Below, piece by piece: positions 9,811-22,200 of a stretch of DNA of 64,000 nucleotides. A program made the translations under genes and the position numbers. Each line of letters opens with the position of its first letter. Positions within the stretch are counted from its first letter, which is position 1. Source of the DNA: Cherax quadricarinatus (taxonomy: Eukaryota; Arthropoda; Malacostraca; Decapoda; Parastacidae); the NCBI RefSeq assembly GCF_038502225.1, contig NC_091325.1, forward strand, positions 33,728,401 through 33,792,400, written 5' to 3'. Below the pieces are notes generated by a model. It was not told where the DNA came from, searched no databases, and saw nothing but the letters and a program-made list of their open reading frames with translations.

Positions 9811-11460
9811 TAAAAAAATGCATCATAATTAGTAAATGTACATAGTCTGAAACCATGCAGCAACACCAAAATAACAGTTTAGTAGCGGACCAAATGAATA
9901 AGAAATACCAGAGTTGGCCTCTTATGTTAGTCACTCATCTGTACAGAGTTACTTAACACCACGAGAAAATTGTTCATTGTTTTTGAAGTAAAAATTAAAA
10001 ATCAGTATTTTGTTATAACATGTGTACATTAACTACTAAACATATCCTTCCCTCAGTTCAAACACGAGCTATCAAAAATCGGATACTGTCCTATAAATCT
10101 ATCAATCCCGGCTACTGGAATCTTACTGCTTCGTGAGTTTAAAACATAAACTAGAAGCTTGTAGCATGCTGGATGCGCAAAGATAATCTCAAAAGGTAGT
10201 TCTGGTAAACAGTTTTACATAATTGAACTACTGAAACTAATAAATCCTCCACTAAGCAGAGGACACCACAAGACTAGAAAAGATTCTTCCCCACATATTC
10301 GCTAATAATAATGATTATACAGAATATGGCGGTCCCGAAGACAGTGAATTTAGATCACAATCTAATTAAAGATCACACCTAAATACACATTAGTCTTGAA
10401 CATAAAATTAAAACGGCTAAGAAGGCATTATGATCAATTTCAACATGAATAGTAAATCCTTTTACTGGAATTCGGTATATCATGTCATCAATGAAACTTT
10501 CTTGCTCGTTGTGAGCAATTATGTTGAAAAATGGCATTACCAGTTAAGTTTAAAGACTTATACTTAACTTAAAAGGACAACTCATCGCCTGCACAGCCGC
10601 CCCTGCAGACGAGGTCTAGAAGCTGTCGAAACCATCTCAACATGGGCTGTCAAGAAATATAATTTGTAAGATTATAAATTACCCCTAGGGGGTGTTATGT
10701 CAGCATATCATTCACTGATGGCTGACAACTTACTTGTTTGGACTCAAAAGTCCACACCTTACTGCCGACTATAGGTTGATTACAAACTCCTTGCGACTCA
10801 AGAACTGCGCAGTCCCCCGTTCTACAAGAAATTCGTAACATACCTTGCTCTTGTAACGTGAGCTATGGTGTTCTTCACACCTTCGACAGGTATCGGTGAC
10901 TTGATAGAAGCTGAAGTGTCCTTGGATGTCCACGTCTTCCATTGTCTAGGAAACGCACACTGGTACACTATGTTCCAAAAAATTTGTCTTTATTGTTCAC
11001 AATGTTATCACTGAAGAAGCTGATCACACTTCTCTTAAGTTTTTATTGTGTTTTATGAGACACTTTGTTCACACTAACGCACAGATCGTTCTTTGTTGGT
11101 TATCCTGGCGTCAGTGTCACTCTCAGTAGAGTCAAAAGTAATCTCAAGACGCCACAGCGCCCCATGCCGCCACTGCCCCTTGCACAAAAACAAAATGCTT
11201 CCTTGCCACTTCCTCGATGAAGCAAAGCAGAATGTTTAAATTTTGCTGTTTTAAGCATAGACAACAATGTCCACTATCTTTACTATGGTAATAAAGAGGG
11301 AGCAAGATTTTCCTTAATTGTCCTGCTAAAGTAAGAGATGTACTGTCTCTTATTAAACTACACTTTGCAACACTGCACTGCAAGGAGCAGCAGTCAACTT
11401 GACCACGTCGCATACTCGTACGGCATCTGTGATCAATTACTCACTGTAGCAGTAAACAAG
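9811..11460. other. Unassigned, mostly unique-looking AT-rich DNA
   Basis: I see no gene, RNA or clear repeat. A segment from about 10693 (TGTTATGTCAG) to 11569 (TTCTCCACA) has TG...CA ends like a solo LTR, but no flanking duplication is visible, so it is not called. Confidence 0.4.
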
Positions 11461-11482
11461 ACGCTTGCCCCTTCTGAGAGGG

Positions 11483-11568
11483 CTGGGCCCCTCGGGGCTG
11501 AAAGGGGCTGAAGGGGCTGAAGGGGCTGATGGGGGCTGATACCCCCCTCCTGGAGAAAATTTCTCCAC
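11483..11568. repeat. Short GGGGCTGA tandem repeat and small inverted repeat
   Basis: Four to five irregular copies of AAGGGGCTGA at about 11495-11540, followed by a nearly palindromic GGAGAAAATTTCTCC at 11552-11566. No function is assigned. Confidence 0.6.
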
Positions 11569-13142
11569 AAAGATAGTATGAGAATCAATGATTCATACCA
11601 GTGCCTCGAGAAGATGAATTGCGTAGCACTAAAGATGCAGTATAGACAAGAAAAATATTCCCTCTACAGGAAACGACAAAAAATCACAGAACCTTTCCAA
11701 GGTTCTATGTTATCTGAAAAATAAAAATAAAAACACTTAAAAGAGAAGTGAAGTAAAATTCTAGGAATCATAGTGTCCAGACTAAAAGGAGAGAGTAAAA
11801 AGAATCCAGAGCAAAAGCCTTATTTATTATCTGGCATTTGCACTTATGTGGATTGCAGTAATGAAATGACTGAAATTCTGACGACTCAATATGACCAAAT
11901 GATTAATTAGCGTTTAATAGACTGAAGATAGAAAATTCCAATGAATTTTTCATGAACGAGACTCAAAATTCTGCTAAGATCTCCAAAATTTCCTACTTAA
12001 CCTTCATTCCATTGCACTTCAAGGAAGCCATTACCATCAGGCACATGCACCCTGGCCCAGGAACTTCATATTACTCAAGAACACCAAGAAGCCTTTTCAT
12101 ATGCCTTTAAAAATTTTATGGAGTAGGAGCATGGATATAGGAGTCATATCCCAAGGCCAATTAATATTTTGCAATAAATATAGGTCAATTTCACAAATGA
12201 GGCAGCAACGTAAACACAACAGTGAAACAGTCTTAGGCAGTATGGGTTTACAACATTTAGTCTTGGATGCACTGGAAGATAAAATGAGGATGAAATATGA
12301 TAAGAATTTACAAAAGCCTTTTAGAAGTGCACTATTAGTGTAACAGTACCTAAAAATAATTACTATAAAAATAAGCAGATTAAGTTTTGAATTTCTAACA
12401 GAGCGCAAACAGTAATAATGAACAATGGCAAATCAACGGTTTCCAAAATGAAAGACTCCATCCCTTAATACATATTACTCTCATATTCTTTTTCTCATCC
12501 CCACGTTAGACAAAGACATTAATCATTCTACTATATCATTCTTTGTAGACAATAATGGAAATTGTAATAGACTGTCATCCATTGATGACACAAATCTTAC
12601 AAAATCTTACAGATGGCCAGAGGAAACAAGAAGATATTAAATGACGGAAAATTTTCGGTTACTGCGAATTGGAAAACTGAGAAAATAAAAACTTGAGCAT
12701 TTTAAAACTAACTCTAACAGATAAACAGACTAAAGAGCAAAATGAAAGAGGTATAATGTTAACAGATATAATGTCTGGGGATTTCACTTTCATTGTTCGC
12801 AACAGCGTAATTTTCCCAGCAGCAATGAAAATAATATGCTAGATAATTAGGACCTTCATAACAGGAAATGCCAAGAAAGAGGACACTGTGGCTACATATT
12901 ACTTCCCAACAGAGAGAAACACAGCAGCAATAAATGTCTCATTAGTTGTTCATGTGTTCTCTTACCTAAGATACAGTCGGTAATTCTGCCAAAACTTTTG
13001 CAAGAGATTCAGTGCTGATTATGATACTCTTTAACCCAATTGTTCTCTCGAGTTTGGAATATTACTGTACACTAACAACCCCCTTTTTTATTGGCAGGTG
13101 AAACTGCATATCTAGGAAATGTACAAAGACACTTTATTATCC
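11569..13142. other. Unassigned AT-rich DNA
   Basis: No gene, RNA or element recognised. The overlapping short frames at 12097-12408 show no domain. Confidence 0.4.
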
Positions 13143-13318
13143 ATAAAAAATCAGTCAATCCCCTAAATTACTGTGAAGGCTTTCAATACCCTAACTCTGG
13201 AATAAAAAATCAGTCAATCCCCTAAATTACTGTGAAGGCTTTCAATACCCTAACTCTGGAATAAAAAATCAGTCAATCCCCTAAATTACTGTGAAGGCTT
13301 TCAATACCCCACTCTGGA
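13143..13318. repeat. 59-bp tandem triplication
   Basis: Three adjacent copies beginning ATAAAAAATCAGTCAATCCC at 13143, 13202 and 13261. The first two are identical and the third lacks one base near its end. The near-identity suggests a recent duplication or an assembly effect. Confidence 0.95.
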
Positions 13319-14205
13319 ATATAGGTGAGAAAGATTCGGTATAATTTACACCTTAAAATTATGGAAGAATAATAATCAGCAGACTGTACAATGTACCATA
13401 ATGAAAAACATTGGTGCCGTGAGTATGCTTAGAAATAACACAGTAAGTGTAATAAAAACCTAAGAACATAAGAAAGGAGGAACACTGCAGCAGGCCTGTT
13501 GGCCCATACTAGGCAGGTCCTTTACAATCCATCCCACTAACAAAATATTTGCCCAACGAATTTTCAATACCACCCAAGAAATAAGCTCTGTTAACCCTGT
13601 CCAATCATATGCAAGTCCCACTCGAATCCAACCCCTCTCACTCATGCATTTATCCAACCTAAATTTGAAACTATCCAAGGTTTTAGCCTCAATAACCCAA
13701 CTAGGTAGACTGTTCCACTCATCAACTACCCTATTTCCAAACCAATTCTTTCCTATATCCTTTCTAAATCTAAACTTGTCTAATCTAAATCCATTACTGT
13801 GGGTTCTCTCTTGGAGAGATATCCTCAAGACCTAATCTATATCACCTTTATTAATACCTATCTTCCACTTATACACTTCGATCAGGTCTCCCCTCATTCT
13901 TCGTCTAACAAGTGAATGTAACTTAAGAGTCTTCAATCTTTCTTCCTAAGGAAGATTTTTAATGCTATGTATTAATTTAGTCATTCTACACTGAATGTTT
14001 TCTAACGAATTTATGTCCATTCTGTAATATGGAGACCAAAACTGGGCTGCATAATCTAGGTGTGGCCTTACTAATGATGTATAAAGCTGCAATATGACCT
14101 CTGGACTTCTGTTGCTTACACTTCTAGATATAAATCCCAGTAATCTGTTTGCCTTATTACGTACGCTTAGGCATTGCTGTCTTGGTTTAAGGTTGCTGCT
14201 CACCA

Positions 14206-14347
14206 TGGTTTAGAAAGACACGTAAGCAAACACTATGACATATTTATTAGAAAACGTTTCGGTCCTGGGACCTTGATCAAAGTCCCAGGACCGAAACGTT
14301 TTCTAATAAATATGTCATAGTGTTTGCTTACGTGTCTTTCTAAACCA
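14206..14347. repeat. Near-perfect 142-bp palindrome
   Basis: The left arm starts TGGTTTAGAAAGACACGTAA and the right arm is its complement ending TTTCTAAACCA. The centre lies between 14276 and 14277. A single mismatch was found by eye. Confidence 0.95.
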
Positions 14348-14380
14348 ACTTGTCGGTATTTATTACCAAGGTTTATACCA
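14207..14380. mobile_element. 174-bp palindromic retroposon-like insertion inside CR1
   Basis: Flanks CTGCTCACCAT (14196-14206) and CTGCTTACCAT (14381-14391) are an 11-bp direct repeat with one mismatch. Removing the insert joins VMVSS to NLKPRQ, as in the uninterrupted copy at about 54.2 kb, so the boundaries are well supported. Positions 14206-14347 form an almost perfect palindrome centred on TTGATCAA, with arms of about 70 bp and one visible mismatch (14272 against 14281). A 33-bp single-copy tail follows (AACTTGTCGG...TTTATACCA). Both arms contain GGTCCTGGGACC next to GAAACG, the signature seen in the other short insertions. Confidence 0.85.
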
Positions 14381-15800
14381 CTGCTTACCATAACCCCCAA
14401 GACCTTTTCACAATCTGTATGGCTAAGTTCTACATTATTTAACTTATAAATGCTAGGGTTAAGGACACTCTCGAGCTTCAGAACCTTGCAATTATCTACA
14501 TTAAACTGCATCTGCCACTTTTCTGACCAGGTATTGAGTTTGTCTAAATCCTCCTGAAGTTCCCTGATGTCTACGTTTGAATCAATTATCCTACCTATCT
14601 TTGTGTCATCGGCGAGTTTGCTCATTTCACTAGCAATTCCCTCATCAAGATCATTGATGTATATTATGAACAGCGGGCCCCTGTGGAACGCCACTTGTTA
14701 CAGATCCCCACTCGGATTTAACCCCATTTATGGACACTCTCTGCTTCCTGTCTGTGAGTCATGACTCGATCCACGAGAGTACTTTTCCCCTAATACCATT
14801 AGCTGCCACTTTCTTTAGCAGTCTTTGGTGCGGAACTCTATCAAAAGCCTTACTAAAATCTAAGTAAATAATATCAAATTCTTTATCGTGATCAACAGCC
14901 TCAAAAGCTTTACTGAAGAAAGTTAATAAATTAGTTAGACAAGAACGGCCTCTCGTGAATCCATGCTGAGTATCATTAATCAAGCTATGCTTATCGAGAT
15001 GGCTTCTTATAATATCGGCTATAATTGACTCCAGTAATTTGCCTACAATTGAGGTTAGGCTTATTGGGCGGTAATTTGGCGGTAACGACTTATCCCCTGC
15101 TTTAAAAATAGGAATTACATTAGCCATCTTCCACATATCCGACACTACACCTGTTTGAAGAGATAAATTAAAAATAATAGTTAATGGTTCACAGAGTTCC
15201 ATTTTGCATTCCTTAAGAACCATTGAAAAAAGTTCATTAGGACCCGGCGACTTATTTTGCTTCAGTCTGTCTATCTGCTTCACAACCATTTCACTAGTGA
15301 CTGTGATGTTACATAATTTATCTTCTTCTGGCCCACTATAAAAAATAATTACTGGAATATTGCTAGTGTCTTCCTGTGTAAAAACCGAGAGAAAATAATT
15401 ATTTAAAATCGAGCACATTTCATTCTCTTTGTCAGTAAGATGCCCATAGTTATTTTTAAGGGGACCTATCTTATTTCTAACTTTTGTTCTATACACCTGG
15501 AAAAAACTTTTTGGGTTACTTTTCGAATCCCTAGCAACTTTAATTTCATAGTCCCTTTTAGCTTTTCTTATCCCTTTTTAACGTCCCTCTTAATGTCAAT
15601 ATACTGATTCATAAGATGACCCTCACCTCTTTTGATACACCTATAAATTCCTTTCTTATGCCCTAGTAGATATTTCAGCCTATTATTCATCCATTTTGGG
15701 TCATTTCTTTATACGGGATAAACGTTCTTGGAGCAGCAATGGGACCATGGCTCTCTAATACCTCTCCATATCGTTCATAAAGATACGTTCCATCAGCGCC

Positions 15801-16241
15801 TAACAGTTTTCAAATAGGATTTCAATCATTCAGTTCCTGATCAGCTTGGCAGTGGTGCGTGTATTGGAATGCATGGTGCTATCAGCAACAGCCTACTTGA
15901 TGCGACAATCCACCAGGAGGCCTGATGTGAGACCGGGCCACTTGGACGTTAACTCAAGAAATTGTCACCAGGTCATTCCACTATCAAACAGATGCTGACA
16001 TGTTGCCGCTCTTATAAACCACAATAAAGTGATAACAAACATATTACTGATCTATGTAAGCCTTGTTGATGACGAAATTAGCTTACGACATTATAGTAAT
16101 TTTAAAGCAAAGCGCCGTATAAATTGCTGGAACCCATTAACAAAAGGCGTTGGAAATATATAAAGGATTCAGCAAAGAATGAATGCTGAAGTAACGCTGA
16201 TCAGGCTGCGTTTGTTTGGTAGATGACAGGTGACTGGGTCC
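15801..16241. other. Unassigned spacer before the satellite
   Basis: No gene or element recognised between the CR1 fragment and the 25-bp array. Confidence 0.4.
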
Positions 16242-19200
16242 CTGATTCACTGTACACAGCAGTCCACTGATTCATTGTACACAGCAGTCTACTGATTCAT
16301 TGTACACAGCAGTCCACTGATTCATTGTACACAGCAGTCTACTGATTCATTGTACACAGCAGTCCACTGATTCATTGTATACAGCAGTCTACTGATTCAT
16401 TGTACACAGCAGTCTACTGATTCATTGTACACAGCAGTCTGCTGATTCATTGTACACAGCAGTCTACTGATTCATTGTACACAGCAGTCTACTGATTCAT
16501 TGTACACAGCAGTCTACTGATTCATTGTACACAGCAGTCTACTGATTCATTGTACACAGCAGTCTACTGATTCATTGTACACAGCAGTCTACTGATTCAT
16601 TGTACACAGCAGTCTACTGATTCATTGTACACAGCAGTCTACTGATTCATTGTACACAGCAGTCCACTGATTCATTGTATACAGCAGTCTACTGATTCAT
16701 TGTACACAGCAGTCCACTGATTCATTGTATACAGCAGTCTACTGATTCATTGTACACAGCAGTCTACTGATTCATTGTACACAGCAGTCCACTGATTCAT
16801 TGTACACAGCAGTCTACTGATTCATTGTACACAGCAGTCTACTGATTCATTGTACACAGCAGTCTACTGATTCATTGTACACAACAGTCTACTGATTCAT
16901 TGTACACAGCAGTCTACTGATTCATTGTACACAGCAGTCTACTGATTCATTGTACACAGCAGTCTACTGATTCATTGTACACAGCAGTCTACTGATTCAT
17001 TGTACACAGCAGTCTACTGATTCATTGTTCATTGTACACAGCAGTCTACTGATTCATTGTACACAGCAGTCTACTGATTCATTGTACACAGCAGTCTACT
17101 GATTCATTGTACACAGCAGTCTACTGATTCATTGTACACAACAGTCTACTGATTCATTGTACACAGCAGTCTACTGATTCATTGTACACAGCATTCCAAA
17201 GATTCATTGTATACAGCAGTCTACTGATTCATTGTACACAACAGTCTACTGATTCATTGTACAAAGCAGTCCACTGATTCATTGTACACAGCAGTCCACT
17301 GATTCATTGTACACAGCAGTCTACTGATTCATTGTACACAGCAGTCTACTGATTCATTGTACACAGCAGTCTACTGATTCATTGTACACAGCAGTCTACT
17401 GATTCATTGTACACAGCAGTCTACTGATTCATTGTACACAGCAGTCTACTGATTCATTGTACACAGCAGTCTACTGATTCATTGTACACAGCAGTCTACT
17501 GATTCATTGTACACAGCAGTCTACTGATTCATTGTACACAGCAGTCTACTGATTCATTGTACACAGCAGTCTACTGATTCATTGTACACAGCAGTCTACT
17601 GATTCATTGTACACAGCAGTCTACTGATTCATTGTACACAGCAGTCTACTGATTCATTGTACACAGCAGTCTACTGATTCATTGTACACAGCAGTCTACT
17701 GATTCATTGTACACAGCAGTCTACTGATTCATTGTACACAGCAGTCTACTGATTCATTGTACACAGCAGTCTACTGATTCATTGTACACAGCAGTCTACT
17801 GATTCATTGTATACAGCAGTCTACTGATTCATTGTATACAGCAGTCTACCGATTCATTATATACAGCAGTCTACTGATTAATTGTACACAGCAGTCTACT
17901 GATTCATTGTATACAGCAGTCTACTGATTCATTGTATACAGCAGTCTACTGATTCATTGTACACAGCAGTCCACTGATTCATTGTACACAGCAGTCCACT
18001 GATTCATTGTACACAGCAGTACTGATTCATTGTACACAGCAGTCTACTGATTCATTGTACACAGCAGTCTACTGATTCATTGTACACAGCAGTCTACTGA
18101 TTCATTGTACACAGCAGTCTACTGATTCATTGTACACAGCAGTCTACTGATTCATTGTACACAGCAGTCTACTGATTCATTGTACACAGCAGTCTACTGA
18201 TTCATTGTACACAGCAGTCTACTGATTTATTGTACACAGCAGTGATTCATTGTACACAGCAGTCTACTGACACAGCAGTCTACTGATTCATTGTACACAG
18301 CAGTCCACTGATTCATTGTACACAGCAGTCTACTGATTCATTGTACACAGCAGTCTACTGATTCATTGTATACAGCAGTCTACTGATTCATTGTACACAG
18401 CAGTCTACTGATTCATTGTACACAGCAGTCTACTGATTCATTGTACACAGCAGTCTACTGATTCATTGTACACAGCAGTCTACTGATTCATTGTACACAG
18501 CAGTCTACTGATTCATTGTACACAGCAGTCTACTGATTCATTGTACACAGCAGTCTACTGATTCATTGTACACAGCAGTCTACTGATTCATTGTACACAG
18601 CAGTCTACTGATTCATTGTACACAGCACTCTACTGATTCATTGTACACTGATTCATTGTACACAGCAGTCTACTGATTCATTGTATTGTACACAGCAGTC
18701 TACTGATTCATTGTACACAGCAGTCTACTGATTCATGATTCATTGTACACAGCAGTCCACTGATTAATTGTACACAGCAGTCTACTGATTCATTGTACAT
18801 TACTGATTCATTGTACAGATTCATTTTACACAGCAGTCTACTGATTCATTGTACACAGCAGTCTACTGATTCATTGTACACAGCAGTCTACTGATTCATT
18901 GTACACAGCAGTCTACTGATTCATTGTACACAGCAGTCTACTGATTCATTGTACACAGCAGTCTACTGATTCATTGTACACAGCAGTCTACTGATTCATT
19001 GTACACAGCAGTCTACTGATTCATTGTACACAGCAGTCTACTGATTCATTGTACACAGCAGTCTACTGATTCATTGTACACAGCAGTCTACTGATTCATT
19101 GTACACAGCAGTCTACTGATTCATTGTACACAGCAGTCTACTGATTCATTGCACACAGCAGTCTTCTGATTCATTGTACACAGCAGTCTACTGATTCATT

Positions 19201-22200
19201 GTACACAGCGGTCTACTGATTCATTGTACACAGCAGTGTACTGATTCATTGTACACAGCAGTCTACTGATTCATTGTATACAGCAGTCTGCTGATGCATT
19301 GTACACAGCAGTCTACTGATTCATTGTATACAGCAGTCTATTGATTCATTGTACAGCAGTCTAATGATTCATTGTACACAGCAGTCTACTGATTCATTGT
19401 ACACAGCAGTCTACTGATTCATTGTACACAGCAGTCTACTGATTCATTGTACACAGTCAGTCTACAGCAGTCTACTGATTCATTGTACATAGCAGTCTAC
19501 TGATTCATTGTACACAGCAGTCTACTGATTCATTGTACACAGCAGTCTACTGATTCATTGTACACAGCAGTCTACTGATTCATTGTACACAGCAGTCTAC
19601 TGATTCATTGTACACAGCAGTCTACTGATTCATTGTACACAGCAGTCTACTGATTCATTGTACACAGCAGTCTACTGATTCATTGTACACAGCAGTCTAC
19701 TGATTCATTGTACACAGCAGTCTACTGATTCATTGTACACAGCAGTCTGCTGATTCATTGTACACAGCAGTGTACACAGCAGTCTACTGATTCATTGTAC
19801 AGCAGTCCACTGATGATTCATTGTACACAGCAGTCTACTGATTCATTGTACACAGCAGTCTACTGATTCATTGTACACAGCAGTCTTCTGATTCATTGTA
19901 CAGCAGTCAGATTCATTGTACACAGCAGTGATTCATTGTACACAGCAGTCTGATTCATTGTATTCTACTGATTCATTGTACACAGCAGTCTACTGATTCA
20001 TTGTATTCATGATTCATTGTACACAGCAGTCTACTGATTCATTGTACACAGCAGTCCACTGATTCATTGTACACAGCAGTCTACTGATTCATTGTACACA
20101 GCACTCATTGTACTGATTCATTTTACACAGCAGTCTACTGATTCATTGTACACAGCAGTCTACTGATTCATTGTACACAGCAGTCTACTGATTCATTGCA
20201 CACAGCAGTCGACTGATTCATTGTGATTCATTGTACACAGCAGTCTACTCATTGTACACAGCAGTCTACTGATTCATTGTACACAGCAGTTTCATTGTAC
20301 ACAGCAGTCTACTGATTCATTGTACACAGCAGTCTACTGATTCATTGTACACAGAAGTCTTCTGATTCATTGTACACAGCAGTCCACTGATTCATTGTAC
20401 ACAGCAGATTCATTGTACAGGGCATTCTACTGATTCATTGTACACAGCAGTCTACTGATTCATTGTACACAGCAGTCTACTGATTCATTGTACACAGCAG
20501 TCTACTGATTCATTGTACACAGCAGTCTACTGATTCATTGTACACAGCAGTCTACTGATTCATTGTACACAGCAGTCTACTGATTCATTGTACACAGCAG
20601 TCTACTGATTCATTGTACACAGCAGTCCACTGATTCATTGTACACAGCAGTCTACTGATTCATTGTACACAGCAGTCTACTGATTCATTGTACACAGCAG
20701 TCTACTGATTCATTGTACACAGCAGTCTACTGATTCATTGTACACAGCAGTCTACTGATTCATTGTACACAGCAGTCTACTGATTCATTGTACAGAGCAG
20801 TCTGACTGATTCATTGTTCTCATCAGTCTACTGATTCATTGTACACAGCAGTCTACTGATTCATTGTACACAGCAGTCTACTGATTCATTGTACACAGCA
20901 GTCTACTGATTCATTGTACACAGCAGTCTACTGATTCATTGTACACAGCAGTCTTGTACTGATTCATTGTACACAGCAGTCTACTGATTCACAGCAGTCT
21001 ACTGATTCACACAGCAGTCTACTGATTCATTGTACACAGCAGTCTACTGATTCATTGTACACAGCAGTCTACTGATTCATTGTACACAGCAGTCTACTGA
21101 TTCATTGTATACAGCAGTCTGCTGATGCATTGTACACAGCAGATCTTGTACTGATTCATTGTACACAGCAGTCTACTGATTCATTGTACACAGCAGATCA
21201 TTGTACTGATTCATTGCACACAGCAGACTTCTGAATCATTGTACACAGCAGTCTACTGATTCATTGTACACAGCGGTCTACTGATTCATTGTACACAGCA
21301 GTCTACTGATTCATTGTACATTCAGCAGCAGTCCACTGATTCATTGTACACAGCAGTCTTGTACTGATTCATTGTACACAGCAGTCTACTGATTCATTGT
21401 ACACAGCAGTCTACTGATTCATTGTACACAGCAGTCTGACTTGTACACAGCAGTCCTGATTCTGATTCATTGTACACAGCAGTCATTGTACACAGCAGTC
21501 TACTGATTTGTACACTGATTCATTGTACACAGCAGTCACAGCAGTACTGATTCATTGTACACAGCAGTCTACTGATTCTGATTCATTGTACACAGCAGTC
21601 TACTGATTCATTGTACACAGCAGTCTACTGATTCATTGTACACAGCAGTCTACTGATTCATTGTACACAGCAGTCTACTGATTCATTGTACACAGCAGTC
21701 TACTGATTCATTGTACACAACAGTCTACTGATTCATTATACACAGCAGTCAACTGATTCATTGTACACAGCAGTCTACTGATTTATTATACACAACAATC
21801 TACTGATTCATTGTACACAGCAGTCTACTGATTCATTGTACACAGCAGTCTACTGATTCATTGTACACAGCAGTCTACTGATTCATTGTACACAGCAGTC
21901 TACTGATTCATTGTACACAGCAGTCTACTGATTCATTGTATACAGCAGTCTACTGATTCATTGTACACAGCAGTCTACTGATTCATTGTACACAGTCAGA
22001 TTCATTGTACTGATTCATTGTACACAGCAGTCTACTGATTCATTGTACACAGCAGTCTGATTCTGATTCATTGTACACAGTCAGTCATTGTACTGATTCA
22101 TTGTACACAGCAGTCTACTGATTCATTGATTCTACTGTATTGTACACAGCAGTCTACTGATTCATTGTACACAGCAGTCTACTGATTCATTGTACACAGC

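Larger units (their letters stand above)
13460..15496 (-). pseudogene. CR1 ORF2 reverse transcriptase, broken
   Basis: Segments in minus-strand order are 15496-14759 (linker and RT blocks 1-4, including NKSPGPNELF and FDIIYLDFSKAFDRVPH), 14694-14382 (palm and thumb, with LADDTKIG at about 14598-14618, where family members have FADD), 14206-13946 (NLKPRQQCLSVRNKANRLLGF) and 13828-13460 (C-terminus). The palindromic insertion falls between VMVSS and NLKPRQ. A deletion removes part of the VPQGSVLGP block near 14690. It is a non-functional remnant. Confidence 0.85.
13455..15800 (-). mobile_element. CR1-type LINE, 5'-truncated (CR1-A, copy 1)
   Basis: The 3' end carries an 8-bp-type tail (AAGAACATAAG on the plus strand) at 13462-13475, as expected for CR1. 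Reading on the minus strand from about 15760, the linker (RNDPKWMNNR-like), then RT fingers, palm (TSIVGKLLESI, DFSKAFDRVPHQRLL, YINDLDEG) and the C-terminal CR1 domain (LYTSLVRPHLDYAAQFWSP, VVDEWNSLPS) follow in order. Frameshifts and a 174-bp palindromic insertion at 14207-14380 inactivate it. It is closely related to the longer copy at 53405-57660. Confidence 0.9.

Noticed and set aside
10693..11569. Solo LTR (TGTTATG...CTCCACA)
   Set aside because: The ends have TG...CA form, but the flanks (GGGGG and AAGAT) show no target duplication, and no LTR partner was seen in the window.
14244..14310. Active hammerhead ribozyme in the palindrome
   Set aside because: The stem and GAAACG are present, but the position expected for CTGATGA reads TTGATCAA, so the core is not intact; kept only as a related signature.
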